DNA of 64,000 nucleotides from Polyangia bacterium (GCA_030426845.1 JAUHXR010000003.1:18084-82083); one strand, 5' to 3'; positions 26,207 to 37,890 are shown, counted from the first letter of the stretch. The notes: generated by a model not told the origin, from the letters alone. Made by a program: numbers and translations.

Positions 26207-27082
26207 ATGACGAAGCTCGGATTCGGGGTCGCGCCGCTCAGAGGGCTGGTTACGGGGTTGTCTACGGGCCTGGTGATGGCGCTGGTGATGGCCCCTCGCG
26301 CCGCGGAGGCCCAGTCGAATGGGCCCGAGCTCTGCGCGCGGATCAGCACCCAGAGCGCGGCGCTCGAGTGCACCCGCGCGGTGGCGGGCCAGCGCGTGGG
26401 CCCGGCGGCGGCGCGGCTCTGCGGCCGGATCAGCACCGCGTCCCAGATGGTCGAGTGCGCGCGCGCCGTCGCGGGGCGCGCCTTCCCGGCGGCGGGCGAG
26501 CAGCTCTGCGGCCGGATCAGCACCGCGTCTCAGATGGTGGCCTGCGCGGCCGCGGTCGCCGGCCATCGCCTCGACGACGCGGCGGCGGGGGTCTGCGGTC
26601 GGATCAGCACCGCGTCGCAGATCGCGCAGTGCGCGGGCGCCGCGGCCGACAAGACCTACGACCCCGCCGAGCTCGCGATGTGCGGCCGGCTGAGCACCGG
26701 CTCCGGCATCGTGGAGTGCATGCGCGCGAGCGGGCGGCGCCCCACGCCCCCGGCCGCGCGCCCCGCCGCGGTGGCGCCGAGCGGCGGGGTCGTCGCGGTC
26801 AACGTGGTGAACGACAGCGACGTCGTGCTCACCCGCGTCTACGTGCGGGCCGCCGGCGCCTCGCGCTGGCCGGGCGCGGCGTGGCGTGGTGTGCTCCAGC
26901 CGGGGATGCAGGTCCGCCTTACCCTCGCGCCCGGCGGCTGGGACGTCTGCGTCGAGACGGCCGACGGCCTCTCCACGTGGTGGCACCCCGTAGCGATCGA
27001 CGCGCGCACGGGCCGCCTGACGGTGAGCGGATCGGTGACGGACCGACGTGTGTTCGGCGTGCAGGAATGCGTCACGCGCTAG
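26207..27082 (+). CDS. Secreted protein with five exact-period CX11C repeats
   Basis: The 291-residue protein has a signal peptide cleaved after AEA (about residue 35). Residues 43-171 consist of five repeats of exactly 29 residues, each with a Cys pair in the pattern C-GRISTASQ-x4-C (first cysteines at 43, 72, 101, 130, 159; second at 55, 84, 113, 142, 171). After a Pro-rich hinge (179-197) follows a beta-sandwich (198-285) with WWHPVAIDARTGRLTV. A GGAGG ribosome binding site eight bases upstream supports the ATG. I know of no assigned function; the cysteines suggest one disulfide per helical repeat. The TAG stop forms part of a 20-bp inverted repeat. Confidence 0.8.
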   Translation: MTKLGFGVAPLRGLVTGLSTGLVMALVMAPRAAEAQSNGPELCARISTQSAALECTRAVAGQRVGPAAARLCGRISTASQMVECARAVAGRAFPAAGEQLCGRISTASQMVACAAAVAGHRLDDAAAGVCGRISTASQIAQCAGAAADKTYDPAELAMCGRLSTGSGIVECMRASGRRPTPPAARPAAVAPSGGVVAVNVVNDSDVVLTRVYVRAAGASRWPGAAWRGVLQPGMQVRLTLAPGGWDVCVETADGLSTWWHPVAIDARTGRLTVSGSVTDRRVFGVQECVTR

Positions 27083-27247
27083 AGCGCCAATCGGTTTGAA
27101 GCCGCCGCAAATCACGGGCGGGACAGCCGTCCGGCGCGGCCAGCCGCTCCTCGACGATGCCTGAGCATCGCCTCGTCACGTCTGACCACGCCGAACGGCC
27201 GTCGCGCTCCGAGCTTTCTCGACTCTCCAAACCGATTGGCGCTCTAG
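27079..27247 (+). repeat. Imperfect 169-bp palindrome with perfect 20-bp ends (MITE-like or structured RNA)
   Basis: The sequence CTAGAGCGCCAATCGGTTTG (27079-27098) is repeated in exact inverse orientation at 27228-27247. The arms continue to pair imperfectly inward (for example GACAGCCGTCCGGCG against GACGGCCGTTCGGCG) down to a perfect apical hairpin CGATGC-CTGA-GCATCG at about 27154-27169. The outermost tetranucleotides are CTAG at both ends. The element overlaps the stop codon of the preceding gene and carries no gene. The rest of the gap up to 27406 holds nothing recognisable. It may be a miniature transposable element or act as a bidirectional terminator in RNA; both readings are inference. 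Confidence 0.7.
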
Positions 27248-27406
27248 CAAGGCGCCTTGCGCAGCGGGCTCGACCCGCGAGGCCGCGGCGCTTCCCAGCG
27301 CGAAGCCGCACACGACGGTCGCCCCAGCACGACCAGACCCCGACCCGCCCAGGCCCCGCCCGCCCAGCCCCCTCGAGCCGCCCCCGCCGCCTGCTATCAG
27401 AGGGGC

Positions 27407-28216
27407 GTGCGGCTCCTCTCGTGGAACGTCAACTCGGTCCGGGTCCGGCTCGAGGCCCTGCGGCGCGTGGTGCGCAAGTACCAGCCCGACGTGGTGTGCT
27501 TGCAGGAGACGAAGGTCGTCGACGCGCTCTTCCCGCGCGAGGCCTTCACGCGGATGGGCTTCGTCGACCTCGCGGTCGCGGGGCAGAAGGGCTACCACGG
27601 CGTCGCGATCGCGAGCCGGGCGTCGATCACGTCGCGTCACCGTCAGGCGCTCGCCTCGTCCGAGGACCAGCGCCACCTGTCGGTCGTCACCGCGGGGCTC
27701 GAGATCCACAACGTCTACGTGCCAGCCGGCGGCCCGCTCCCCGATCCGCGCCTCAACCCGGCCTTCGCGCACAAGCTCGACTACCTCCGCGCGCTCGCCG
27801 CGTGGACACGGAGCTGGCCCGAGCCGGAGGAGCACCCCCGGGTGCTCGTCGGCGACCTGAACGTCGCGCCCCTCGAGCACGACGTCTGGGATCACCGACG
27901 CCTGCGCCGCACGATCACTCACACCGAGGCCGAGGTCTCCCTGCTCGAAGCCGCGCAGGATGCGCTCCCCTGGGTCGACGTGGGCCGTCGCTTCGTGCCG
28001 CCGCAGGAGAAGCTCTACACCTGGTGGAGCCACCGCGGGGACTGGCGCTCGCGCATGCAGGGGCGGCGGCTCGACCACGCGTGGGTGAGCTCGGCGCTCG
28101 CGCCGCGCCTCCGCGGCTTCCAGGTGGCGGTCGAGGTGAGGGGGTGGCGGCGGCCCTCGGATCATGCGCCCGTGATCGTCGACCTCGACTGGCCTCGCGC
28201 CGACGCCGCGCGCTGA
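27407..28216 (+). CDS. xth: Exodeoxyribonuclease III
   Basis: The 269-residue protein is a class II AP endonuclease of normal Xth length. Motifs are LLSWNVNSVRVRL at the start, CLQETKV, GDLNVAP, RRLDHAWVSS and PSDHAPVIVDL at the end. It cleaves the backbone 5' of abasic sites and removes 3' blocking groups during base-excision repair. GTG 27407 is preceded by AGGGG and places the family start at residue 1. Confidence 0.93.
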   Translation: MRLLSWNVNSVRVRLEALRRVVRKYQPDVVCLQETKVVDALFPREAFTRMGFVDLAVAGQKGYHGVAIASRASITSRHRQALASSEDQRHLSVVTAGLEIHNVYVPAGGPLPDPRLNPAFAHKLDYLRALAAWTRSWPEPEEHPRVLVGDLNVAPLEHDVWDHRRLRRTITHTEAEVSLLEAAQDALPWVDVGRRFVPPQEKLYTWWSHRGDWRSRMQGRRLDHAWVSSALAPRLRGFQVAVEVRGWRRPSDHAPVIVDLDWPRADAAR

Positions 28217-28228
28217 TACGATCCCGCC

Positions 28229-29146
28229 GTGGTCTTGCCTCACCGCCTCGAGGCCGCGCTGGGCGCGGCGAGCCTGCGCGCCATCCGCGCGCTCCAGCAC
28301 CGGATGCTCGACGCGCGCGTCACCGACCACGTCGACGCCCGCGGACGCGTGACGCCGGTGCTCTCGGTCGGCACCCCGCGCCGCGGCACGCTCGTCTGGC
28401 TGCACGGCTTCAGCGACCGCTTCGACACCATCCTGCGCGTCGCCCCGCACCTGCGCCGCGACTACCGCATCGTCGCGCCGTCGATGCCCGCCTTCGGCGA
28501 GGGTTGGGTCGATCCCGACGCGACGCACACCTTCGACGCCTACGCCGAGTGGATGGCCAGGGTGATCGCGGACGTCGCTCCGTCGCGCTTCCACCTCATG
28601 GGGAACTCGCTCGGGGGCGCGACCGCCTTCGGGGTCGCGGCGCGCTTGCCGGACCGCGTCGCGACCGTCATCGCGCTCAACGCGGCCGGCGTCGTGATCG
28701 AGGGCGTCGACTGCGCTCACGGGGAAATCGGCGGGGGCGACAACCTCTTCGAGGTGCGCACGCGCGAGGACCACGCGCGGCTCAACGCGCGCGTCTTCGC
28801 CCGGCCTCTGCGCCTGCCCCGCTGGATCGAGGCCCACCTCTTCGAGGAGATGCGCGCCCAGGCGGACTGGTACGTCCGGATCGGCCGGGATCTCGCGACC
28901 AGCGCGGTCCGCGCGGAGGGGGAGGGGTGGAGCGCGTATGTCCCCTTGCCCGAGGTGGCGCCTCCGACGCTCGTGCTCTGGGGCGACCAGGATGGCCTCT
29001 TCCCGGTGGCCCACGGTGAGCGGATGGCGGCCGCGGTGGCCGACGGACGCCTCGAGCGGCTCCCCGGCGTCGGGCACTCCGCGCACGTGGAGGCGCCGCG
29101 CCGCCTCGCCGAGGCCTTCGATCGATGGGCCCGTCTCATGGGCTGA
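28229..29146 (+). CDS. Alpha/beta hydrolase
   Basis: The 305-residue protein shows the oxyanion-hole motif VWLHGFSDRFDT, the nucleophile elbow GNSLGG (Ser127), the acid in LWGDQDGLFP and the catalytic His in PGVGHSAHVEAP. It is a serine esterase or lipase-like enzyme; substrate unknown. A TGATACGAT element sits directly before the GTG start (28213-28220), so the gene may have its own promoter and a leaderless message, although it is only 12 bp after xth. Confidence 0.85.
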   Translation: MVLPHRLEAALGAASLRAIRALQHRMLDARVTDHVDARGRVTPVLSVGTPRRGTLVWLHGFSDRFDTILRVAPHLRRDYRIVAPSMPAFGEGWVDPDATHTFDAYAEWMARVIADVAPSRFHLMGNSLGGATAFGVAARLPDRVATVIALNAAGVVIEGVDCAHGEIGGGDNLFEVRTREDHARLNARVFARPLRLPRWIEAHLFEEMRAQADWYVRIGRDLATSAVRAEGEGWSAYVPLPEVAPPTLVLWGDQDGLFPVAHGERMAAAVADGRLERLPGVGHSAHVEAPRRLAEAFDRWARLMG

Positions 29147-29177
29147 GGCGCCGCGCCGCGACTGCCTCTGCGTTGAC

Positions 29178-29324
29178 ATGGTCTTGTCCGCATCGCGCGA
29201 GGCCCTGCTGGCGGAGATCCGCGCGGCCGGGTTCGAGGAGGTCGAGCGCGTGGATGTCGGCGCGGACCCCACCGTCGTGTTCGCCGTCGCCCGTCGCCCC
29301 GCGCTCGATCCCGACCGCGCGTGA
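29178..29324 (+). pseudogene. Short fragment resembling a methyltransferase C-terminus
   Basis: Forty-eight residues (SREALLAEIRAAGFEEVERV and ending VFAVARRP) look like the last helix-strand of a class I SAM-dependent methyltransferase, where an AGF turn is followed by a strand ending in RRP. No upstream SAM-binding domain is present; the alpha/beta hydrolase occupies that space. I read it as a relic rather than a gene, although an ATG at 29178 could start a small protein. Confidence 0.35.
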
Positions 29325-29350
29325 CCGACCGCGCGTGACCGACCGCGCGC

Positions 29351-30457
29351 CTACTCGCAGCGGAGCTCGATCGCGCTCATCCCGTTGCCGCTGGATGCGT
29401 AGAGCACCCCCGCGCGGAGCGTGAGGTGCTGGAGGTCGCCGATCGCGGTCTCGCCCGCGATCGGGACGACGCGAGGGCGCAGCGGATCGGCGAGGTCGAC
29501 CAGCCGAAGCGCCCCGCCGCCCAGGGCGGCGAGGTCGCCCTCGACCGTGATCGGGCCCACGTACGGCTGCGGGAGGGGGAGCCGCGCGACCTCTGTCGCT
29601 GCGGTGGGGCCCAGCTCGAGGACGCGCAGTCCGTCCGTGTCGACCCACACGGCCCGACCCCGGTGCGCCGCCACGCTGGTCGACCAGCTCGCGTCCCCCT
29701 CCTGCATGGGGGTGCGATGGCGCAGGGTCCCCGTCCGGAGGTCGCGGAGCTCGAGGGACGACGACATCGTCTCGGGCTCCAGCGCCGACAGGATCAGGCG
29801 CTCGCCGTCCACGGTCAGGTCGCCGACCGCGCGGTCCAGCGTCTCGAGGTAGGCGATCCGCGGCGCGTCGAGGTCCGAGAGGTCGACGCCCACGAGCTGG
29901 CGTGAGCCGCCTCCCGAGACGATCACCGCGAAGTCGTCGACGACCCGCATCTGCTCGGGCACGTTGACCGGCGCCGGCAGGGCCAGCGCGGCGCGCATCG
30001 TCGGCGCCCGCGGATCGTCGAGCGCGTAGACGGTCAGGGTGGGCTCGAAGTTCCGCACCGACACGAGGTGACCTCGCGCCACGCCGAGGGCTCCGTTCGA
30101 GGCGGCGCGCTCGTCGACGTGACCGACCGCGTCGGGCCGCCGCGGGTCGCGGAAGTCCCAGACCTCGATGCCGATCGCCTGCCGGTAGGCGTAGCCGTCG
30201 CGCACCGCGAGCGGGCCCGAGCAGAAGCAGCCCTCGCCGACCGGGTCGCTGGCCACCGGGTCGCAGGTGACGGGGCCGCCGCCCGCGTCGGGCGCGCCCG
30301 CGTCGCCGAGGAGCGGCCCGGCGTCGTCGAGGAGCGGCCCGGCGTCGGAGCGGGGCGCCTCGTGGGAGGTGCCACAGCCGGTGACGACGGCGAGGGCGAC
30401 GAGGAACGAGGTGAGCGAGGTGAGCGGGAGCGAGCCGAGGGAGGTGAAGCAGCGCAT
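29351..30457 (-). CDS. LVIVD-type beta-propeller lipoprotein
   Basis: The 368-residue protein has a signal peptide with lipobox VTGC and then a low-complexity DAGPLLDDAGPLLGDAG linker typical of myxobacterial lipoproteins. The rest is a seven-bladed-type propeller built from LVIVD-like strands, e.g. VWDFRDPRRPDAVGHV, LVGVDLSDLDAPRIAYLE and LRLVDLADPLRPRVVPI. Two Cys pairs (CDP, CFCSG) open the domain. It has no enzymatic motif and is likely a surface binding protein. The 112 bp upstream contain no clear promoter. Confidence 0.78.
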   Translation of the reverse strand: MRCFTSLGSLPLTSLTSFLVALAVVTGCGTSHEAPRSDAGPLLDDAGPLLGDAGAPDAGGGPVTCDPVASDPVGEGCFCSGPLAVRDGYAYRQAIGIEVWDFRDPRRPDAVGHVDERAASNGALGVARGHLVSVRNFEPTLTVYALDDPRAPTMRAALALPAPVNVPEQMRVVDDFAVIVSGGGSRQLVGVDLSDLDAPRIAYLETLDRAVGDLTVDGERLILSALEPETMSSSLELRDLRTGTLRHRTPMQEGDASWSTSVAAHRGRAVWVDTDGLRVLELGPTAATEVARLPLPQPYVGPITVEGDLAALGGGALRLVDLADPLRPRVVPIAGETAIGDLQHLTLRAGVLYASSGNGMSAIELRCE

Positions 30458-30569
30458 GGCGAGGATCGTGCGGCCCGGGGCACTATCTGAGAAATCGATG
30501 GCGCTGATTGGTGTCAGAGTTTGAGGTTATTGGTTTGCGGTCCGGGGCACGGGCGCAGGATGCTTTGCT

Positions 30570-31087
30570 CTAGCGTGAGGTGCGGAGCTTGGCTTCGATC
30601 TGGGTGAGGCGCGTGCGGAGTAGGTCGTTCTCCGGCTCGATCTCGACCGCGCGCTTCATCGCCTTCCAGGCGTCGCGCCACCGGCCGCCGCGCGCGGCCT
30701 CCGCGGACCGGTGATAGAACTCGAGCGCGTGCGGCGACCGGATCGGGGTCTGGGGCCGCGCGCGCGCGGGTCTGGCCGGGGGCTGGCGCTCGGCGCGCTC
30801 GGCGCGCTCGGCGCGGTCGCGCTCCTCGGAGGAGAGGCGTCGCTGGCCCGCGCGGAGCACGCGGTCGTAGGCCTTGCGCGAGACGGGATCCAGCAAGACC
30901 TGATACGCCTCGCTCCCGCGCCGGTAGATCTGGGTCGCGCGCTGGAGCTTCTCGGGCTCGTCGGCGCCGAAACGGTCCGGGTGGTAGCGGCGCGCGAACG
31001 TGCGGAAGGCGGCCTTGACCTCGTCCGACGACGCGGCCGGCTTCACGCCGAGGAGCGTGTAGTAGTCGAGCAGCTCGAGCTGATCGC

Positions 31088-31091
<4 letters not shown>
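30570..31091 (-). CDS. DnaJ-domain protein partnered with the adjacent Hsp70
   Basis: The 173-residue protein starts at a GTG overlapping the dnaK stop by four bases. Residues 9-75 form a J-domain with the HPD tripeptide at 37-39 (RYHPDRFG). A charged Arg/Ala/Glu linker (90-120) leads to a TPR-like helical pair (EFYHRSAEAARGGRWRDAWK). It lacks the Gly/Phe, zinc-finger and client-binding domains of DnaJ, so it is a type III J-protein. Translational coupling and operon order make it the dedicated ATPase stimulator of the atypical Hsp70 upstream. Confidence 0.88.
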
Positions 31092-33382
<2,291 letters not shown>

Positions 33383-33387
33383 GCCCG

Positions 33388-33418
33388 ATTATTGCACTCG
33401 GAACCCGGCCCGAATCAA
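33388..33418 (-). promoter_or_regulatory. Candidate dnaK promoter
   Basis: Reading the minus strand, TTGATT and AATAAT are separated by 19 bases, and the second hexamer lies five bases from the dnaK start. The spacing is longer than the 17 usual for sigma-70, so only the -10 is convincing. If used, transcription would begin at or near the start codon. Confidence 0.3.
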
Positions 33419-33423
33419 CGCTC

Positions 33424-34392
33424 TCAGAGCGCGCCGGGCGCGCTCTGCAGCGGGCAGTTCACGAGCTGATCGGTGATCTCGTAGCTGACCAATCGGTCAG
33501 TCCGCGGCGTGATCGTGTAGTCGGGCGCGATGTCGAACATGTCGGTCGACGCGGTGTAGTCGGCGACGGTCTGGTCCATCGAGGTGTCGATCGAGCCGAC
33601 GCTCGCGGGCACCGTCACGAGGACCATGCGCCAGAGCGGCGTGTAGTCGCCGTCCTCGAGGTCGACGCCGAGGATGTTGTTGGAGTCGCGCAGGTCGCCG
33701 TCGCCGTTGAGATCTTCATCGCGCATCCACTCGACCAGCGGGTCGTCGTCGCCCTCGCGGGTCAGCAGGTAGACGTTGCGGACGAACATCGTGCCGTCGG
33801 GGAGCACCGCGCGGTTCGGGCGGCTGGCCGAGAAGTCGAAGCAGCGCGCCTCGCGATCACGCACGTAGACGACCGTCTCGGGGAGCACCGTCGCCATGGG
33901 ACCCACCTCGATCTCGGCGTCGAGGCTCGCGACGGGGCAGTGCCAGAGCTCGGAGGTGGGGCGGGGGGCCGGCAGACCCAGCCGGGAGCGCTCCGCCTCG
34001 ATCGCCTCGAGGCTCGCGAGGCGGCCGTCCCAGCCCTCGGGGAGCTCGACCCAGTGCACCTGGGCGAAGGGGCTGTAGTCGGCGTCACCCGGCAGCGCGT
34101 CGATCACCGGCGGGTGGTCGAGGGCGGCGCAGTCGTCGCCCCCCTCCGGGCGGCAGAGGCGGTAGACCGGCATCGCGCGCTCGCCGCCCGCCGCCACCGT
34201 CCAGTAGCTGATTGGGGCGCCGTGGACGAAGCCGTTGTGGAGCGTGGCGACGCCGTCGAATCCGTCGTCCGCCGCGATCGCGGCCGCCATCGCGGGGTCG
34301 TCGTAGACCGAGGGCAGCGGCTCGAGCTCACCGCAGCCCGCGAGCGAGGCGAGGGCGGCGAGGGCGAGGAGCGAGGTACGATGGGGCGCCAT
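33424..34392 (-). CDS. Lipoprotein of unknown function
   Basis: The 322-residue protein has a signal peptide with lipobox LAGC and begins its mature part CGELEPLPSVYDD. An EF-hand-like acidic loop, DEDLNGDGDLRDSNN (about 231-245), with regularly spaced Asp and Asn, suggests one calcium site. The rest has mixed alpha/beta character and conserved-looking cysteines (CRPEGGDDC, WHCPV, RCFDF, NCPL). I do not recognise the family. The stop lies 41 bp before dnaK on the same strand. Confidence 0.7.
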   Translation of the reverse strand: MAPHRTSLLALAALASLAGCGELEPLPSVYDDPAMAAAIAADDGFDGVATLHNGFVHGAPISYWTVAAGGERAMPVYRLCRPEGGDDCAALDHPPVIDALPGDADYSPFAQVHWVELPEGWDGRLASLEAIEAERSRLGLPAPRPTSELWHCPVASLDAEIEVGPMATVLPETVVYVRDREARCFDFSASRPNRAVLPDGTMFVRNVYLLTREGDDDPLVEWMRDEDLNGDGDLRDSNNILGVDLEDGDYTPLWRMVLVTVPASVGSIDTSMDQTVADYTASTDMFDIAPDYTITPRTDRLVSYEITDQLVNCPLQSAPGAL

Positions 34393-34518
34393 GAGGAGAG
34401 GCTAGAGCGCGAGCGGGGGCTCGCGCGAGCCCCGGTGCGCAATATACGCGCACCACCGCCTCCGGTTACGTCTCGGGCGGTGCGTGCGGGTCACTCCGTG
34501 CGGGACGCCATGCGCCGA

Positions 34519-37500
34519 TCACTCTGCGTGGGTCGGCACGTCGTCCGCGCTCTTGGGCGGGCCGCCGCGGATGCCCCGCACCACGAAGTCGGTCGTGCTC
34601 TTCGACTTGCGCCCGAGGTCCTCGAAGATGAGGTAGAGCGACGGCACCAGGAGCAGCGTGATGAAGGTGGCGAAGAGCACCCCGATGCCGAGGCTGATCG
34701 CCATCGGGATGAGGAAGCGCGCGCCGACTGACGTCTCGAGGATCATCGGCGTGAGGCCGAGGAAGGTCGTGAGCGAGGTCAGGAGGATCGGGCGGAAGCG
34801 CCGCACGCCGCCCTGGATGACCGCGTCCCGCAGCGAGGTGTTCTCGTCCTTGCGGAAGTCGTTCACCGCGCTCACGAGCACGAGCGAGTCGTTGACCACC
34901 ACGCCCGCGAGGGCGACCAGGCCCATGAAGCTCATCATGCTCAGCCGGTAGTCCAGGACCGCGTGGCCGAGGATCGCGCCGACCGCGCCGAACGGGATCG
35001 CGGACGCGATGATGAACGGCTGGATGTAGCTCTTGAACGCGACCGCGAGGAGCGCGTACATCGCGAGGAAGGCCATCAGGAAGCCGATGCCGAGCGCGGC
35101 CATCGTCTCGGCCTGCCGCTTGGCCGAGCCACCGGGCTCGATGCGGAGGCCCGGGAACTGGGCCAGGACCTGAGGCACCAGCTCCTGCTGCGCCTGGTTC
35201 TGGACGCGGTCGGCGTTGGTCCCGAAGTCGACCTCGGCGGTGACGTTGACGCGCCTCCGTCCGTCGAGGCGCTGGATCTGGGTGTAGCTGCGCCCACGCC
35301 GGATGATCGCGGCCTCGGTGAGCGGGATCTCGCCGCCGTCCGGGGTGCGCACGAGCATCGACTCGACGTCGGCGAGGGACTGCCGCTCCTCGAGGGGGCG
35401 GCGCACGTAGACCCGGAGCTCATCGCGGCCGCGCTGCTGGCGGACCGCCTCGGCGCCGAAGAACGCGTCGCGGAGCTGGCGGGCGAGCATCTGCTCGGTG
35501 ATGCCGCGCGCGCGCGCCTCGGGGCGGAGCTCGAAGTCGAGCTGCTCCTTGCCCTCGGCGAACCCGTCGTTGATCTCGCGCACGCCCGCGTAGCCCTGGA
35601 GCCCCTCGGCCAGCACGGCGGCGGCTCGCTCAAGGGTGTCGAGGTTGGGGTGGCTGAGCTGGAAGTCGATGCCCGATCCGCCGGGGCCGCCGGTGTTGTA
35701 GTTGAACGCGAGGGACTCGACGCCCGGCACCTGTCCGACCTCCTCGCGCCACGCCTCGGCGAACTCGCGCGACGTGAACGAGCGCTGGTCGGACGGCTTG
35801 AGGAAGACCGCGATCTCGGCGAGGTGGCTGCCCGACGAGCTCCCGCCGCTGCCCGGGCCGCCGCCCGCCGCGCCGAAGCTCCCGAGGAGCGCGAAGCGGC
35901 CCCGCACCACCTCCTCGCCGTCGCCGGGCGCGAGCCGCTGGACCACCACGCGCGAGGCGGCGAGCAGGCGCTGCTGCACGCGCTCGGTGTCGGTCACCGG
36001 GGTGCCGAACGGCATCGTGATCTGGCCGGCGACCACGTCGCCGTCGATCTTGGGGAAGAACTCGGACTCGACCCGCCCGCCCGCGACGAGCCCGATGCCC
36101 GCGATGAGGATCGCGGTCGCGGCGGCGAGGGTCACGTAGCGGTGGGTGAGCGCGCGCTCGAGGATCGGCTGGTAGGTGCGCGTGATGAGCCACTCGACGA
36201 GCCGGCTGAACCGCTGCTGCAGGTCGTGCAGGCCCTTCCAGTACCCGGCGATCAAGAGGAGCACCGACGCGGCGGCCACGAAGAGGAGCGCGAAGTTCCA
36301 TTCGCCGGTGAAGCGGTAGACGACGAGGAGCGCGAGGTTGTCGAAGATCAGGATGCCCCAGAGCCACTTCCGCGTGCCCTCGAGGTGCCCGAGGTGGGCC
36401 GGCAATACGAGCAGCGACTCGATCAGCGAGAGCAGCAGCACGAGGATCACCACGATCGGGATCTGCATGAAGAACTTCCCGAACGTCCCCGGCACGAGGA
36501 GGAGCGGGATGAAGAAGATGCAGGTCGTCAGGATCGCGAAGACCACCGGACCGGCGACCTCCTTGACCCCCTCGATCGCGGCGCGCATCGGGGGCAGGCC
36601 TTCGCTGCGCTTGGCGTAGACCGCCTCGCCCACGACGATCGCGTCGTCGACGACCATCCCCAACGTGAGGATGAACGCGAAGAGCGAGATCATGTTGATC
36701 GACGCGCCGTCGAAGAACGGCAGCACGAGCAGCGAGCCGATGAACGAGATCGGGATGCCGAGGGTCACCCAGAACGCGAGCCGGATCTCGAGGAACAGGC
36801 CCAGGCACACGAGCACCAGGATCAGGCCGATGTAGGCGTTCTTGAGGAGCAGGTCGATGCGGTCGCGGTAGAACTCGGAGCGGTCGTTCCACGTCGCGAA
36901 GTGCACGTTCGGCGGGAGCGAGCCCTCGTGGTCGGCGATGTACGCGTGGACCTTGGCCGCGATGTCGAGCGGGGTCTGGTCGCCCACCCGGAACACGTTG
37001 ACCATCACCGCGCGCTGGCCCTCGTAGACGGCCGCGGTGTCCACCTCGCGGAACCCGTCGGTCACCGTGCCGAGGTCGCCGACCGTGACCTGCGAGCCGT
37101 CCGGCTGCATCCGCACGACGATGTCCTCGAACTCGTGCCCGACCTCGCGCCGCTCGGTCGTCCGCAGCAGGACCTCGCCCGAGTCGGTGCGCAGCGAGCC
37201 GCCCGGCACGTCGATCGACGCGGCGCGGATCGCGTTCGCGACGTCGCTGTGGGTGAGGTTGTAGGCGCGCAAGCGGTCCTGTGGGACGTCGACCGCGATC
37301 TCGAGCGGGCGGACACCGCTCAGCTCCACCGTGGTGATGCCGTCGTCCTGGAGGAGGTCGTCGCGGACGCGCTCCGCGAGCGCGCGCAGCGCCGCCTCGG
37401 TCGCGTCGCCGTAGATGACGACGCTGATCACCTCGCCGCGGAGCGTCGGCCGGCTGACCACTGGCTCCTCGACGTCGGCGGGGAACGCCGTGACCCGGTC

Positions 37501-37890
37501 CACCGCGCTCTTGATGTCGGCCAGCACCCGGTCGGCGTCGGAGCCGAGGAGCAGCTCGAGGGTCACCACTCCGACGCCCTCCTGGGCGGTGGAGCGGACC
37601 TCCTTGATCCCGTCGACCGCGCGGACCGCCTCCTCGATCGGGAGGATCACGCCCTGCTCGACCTCCTCGGGCGAGGCGCCGGGGTAGGGGACCTGGATGA
37701 GCACGAGATCGAGCTCGAACTCGGGGAAGACCTCTTGCTTGACGCGCGGGATCGCGAAGAGGCCGCCGACGATCAGGAGGATCATCAGCACGTTGGCGGC
37801 GACCGAGTTCTGCGCCATCCAGGCGAGCGGGCCGGCGAGGAGGCCCTCGGGGCCTTCGGCGCCCTGCTCGGCTTCGGCCGGGTCGCTCAT
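34519..37890 (-). CDS. RND efflux transporter, inner-membrane pump
   Basis: The 1123-residue protein is a full-length AcrB/HAE-type pump. An N-terminal helix (NVLMILLIVGGLFAI) and porter motifs (PYPGASPEEVEQ) are present. The TM4 proton relay is seen as VVDDAIVVGEAVY, and the second repeat has ALAGVVVNDSLVLVSAVNDF with GVLFATFITLLLVPSLY at the end. An extra hydrophobic segment (LWGILIFDNLALLVVYRF) is a lineage-typical insertion. It takes up substrates from the periplasm or inner membrane and passes them to the OMF. The ATG at 37890 overlaps the upstream adaptor stop by four bases. It is the last gene of the tetR-OMF-MFP-RND operon. Confidence 0.95.
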   Translation of the reverse strand: MSDPAEAEQGAEGPEGLLAGPLAWMAQNSVAANVLMILLIVGGLFAIPRVKQEVFPEFELDLVLIQVPYPGASPEEVEQGVILPIEEAVRAVDGIKEVRSTAQEGVGVVTLELLLGSDADRVLADIKSAVDRVTAFPADVEEPVVSRPTLRGEVISVVIYGDATEAALRALAERVRDDLLQDDGITTVELSGVRPLEIAVDVPQDRLRAYNLTHSDVANAIRAASIDVPGGSLRTDSGEVLLRTTERREVGHEFEDIVVRMQPDGSQVTVGDLGTVTDGFREVDTAAVYEGQRAVMVNVFRVGDQTPLDIAAKVHAYIADHEGSLPPNVHFATWNDRSEFYRDRIDLLLKNAYIGLILVLVCLGLFLEIRLAFWVTLGIPISFIGSLLVLPFFDGASINMISLFAFILTLGMVVDDAIVVGEAVYAKRSEGLPPMRAAIEGVKEVAGPVVFAILTTCIFFIPLLLVPGTFGKFFMQIPIVVILVLLLSLIESLLVLPAHLGHLEGTRKWLWGILIFDNLALLVVYRFTGEWNFALLFVAAASVLLLIAGYWKGLHDLQQRFSRLVEWLITRTYQPILERALTHRYVTLAAATAILIAGIGLVAGGRVESEFFPKIDGDVVAGQITMPFGTPVTDTERVQQRLLAASRVVVQRLAPGDGEEVVRGRFALLGSFGAAGGGPGSGGSSSGSHLAEIAVFLKPSDQRSFTSREFAEAWREEVGQVPGVESLAFNYNTGGPGGSGIDFQLSHPNLDTLERAAAVLAEGLQGYAGVREINDGFAEGKEQLDFELRPEARARGITEQMLARQLRDAFFGAEAVRQQRGRDELRVYVRRPLEERQSLADVESMLVRTPDGGEIPLTEAAIIRRGRSYTQIQRLDGRRRVNVTAEVDFGTNADRVQNQAQQELVPQVLAQFPGLRIEPGGSAKRQAETMAALGIGFLMAFLAMYALLAVAFKSYIQPFIIASAIPFGAVGAILGHAVLDYRLSMMSFMGLVALAGVVVNDSLVLVSAVNDFRKDENTSLRDAVIQGGVRRFRPILLTSLTTFLGLTPMILETSVGARFLIPMAISLGIGVLFATFITLLLVPSLYLIFEDLGRKSKSTTDFVVRGIRGGPPKSADDVPTHAE

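Noticed and set aside
26330..26723. CRISPR-like array (regular 87-bp period)
   Set aside because: The period is that of the 29-residue protein repeats; the units diverge at codon third positions and there are no unique spacers or cas genes.
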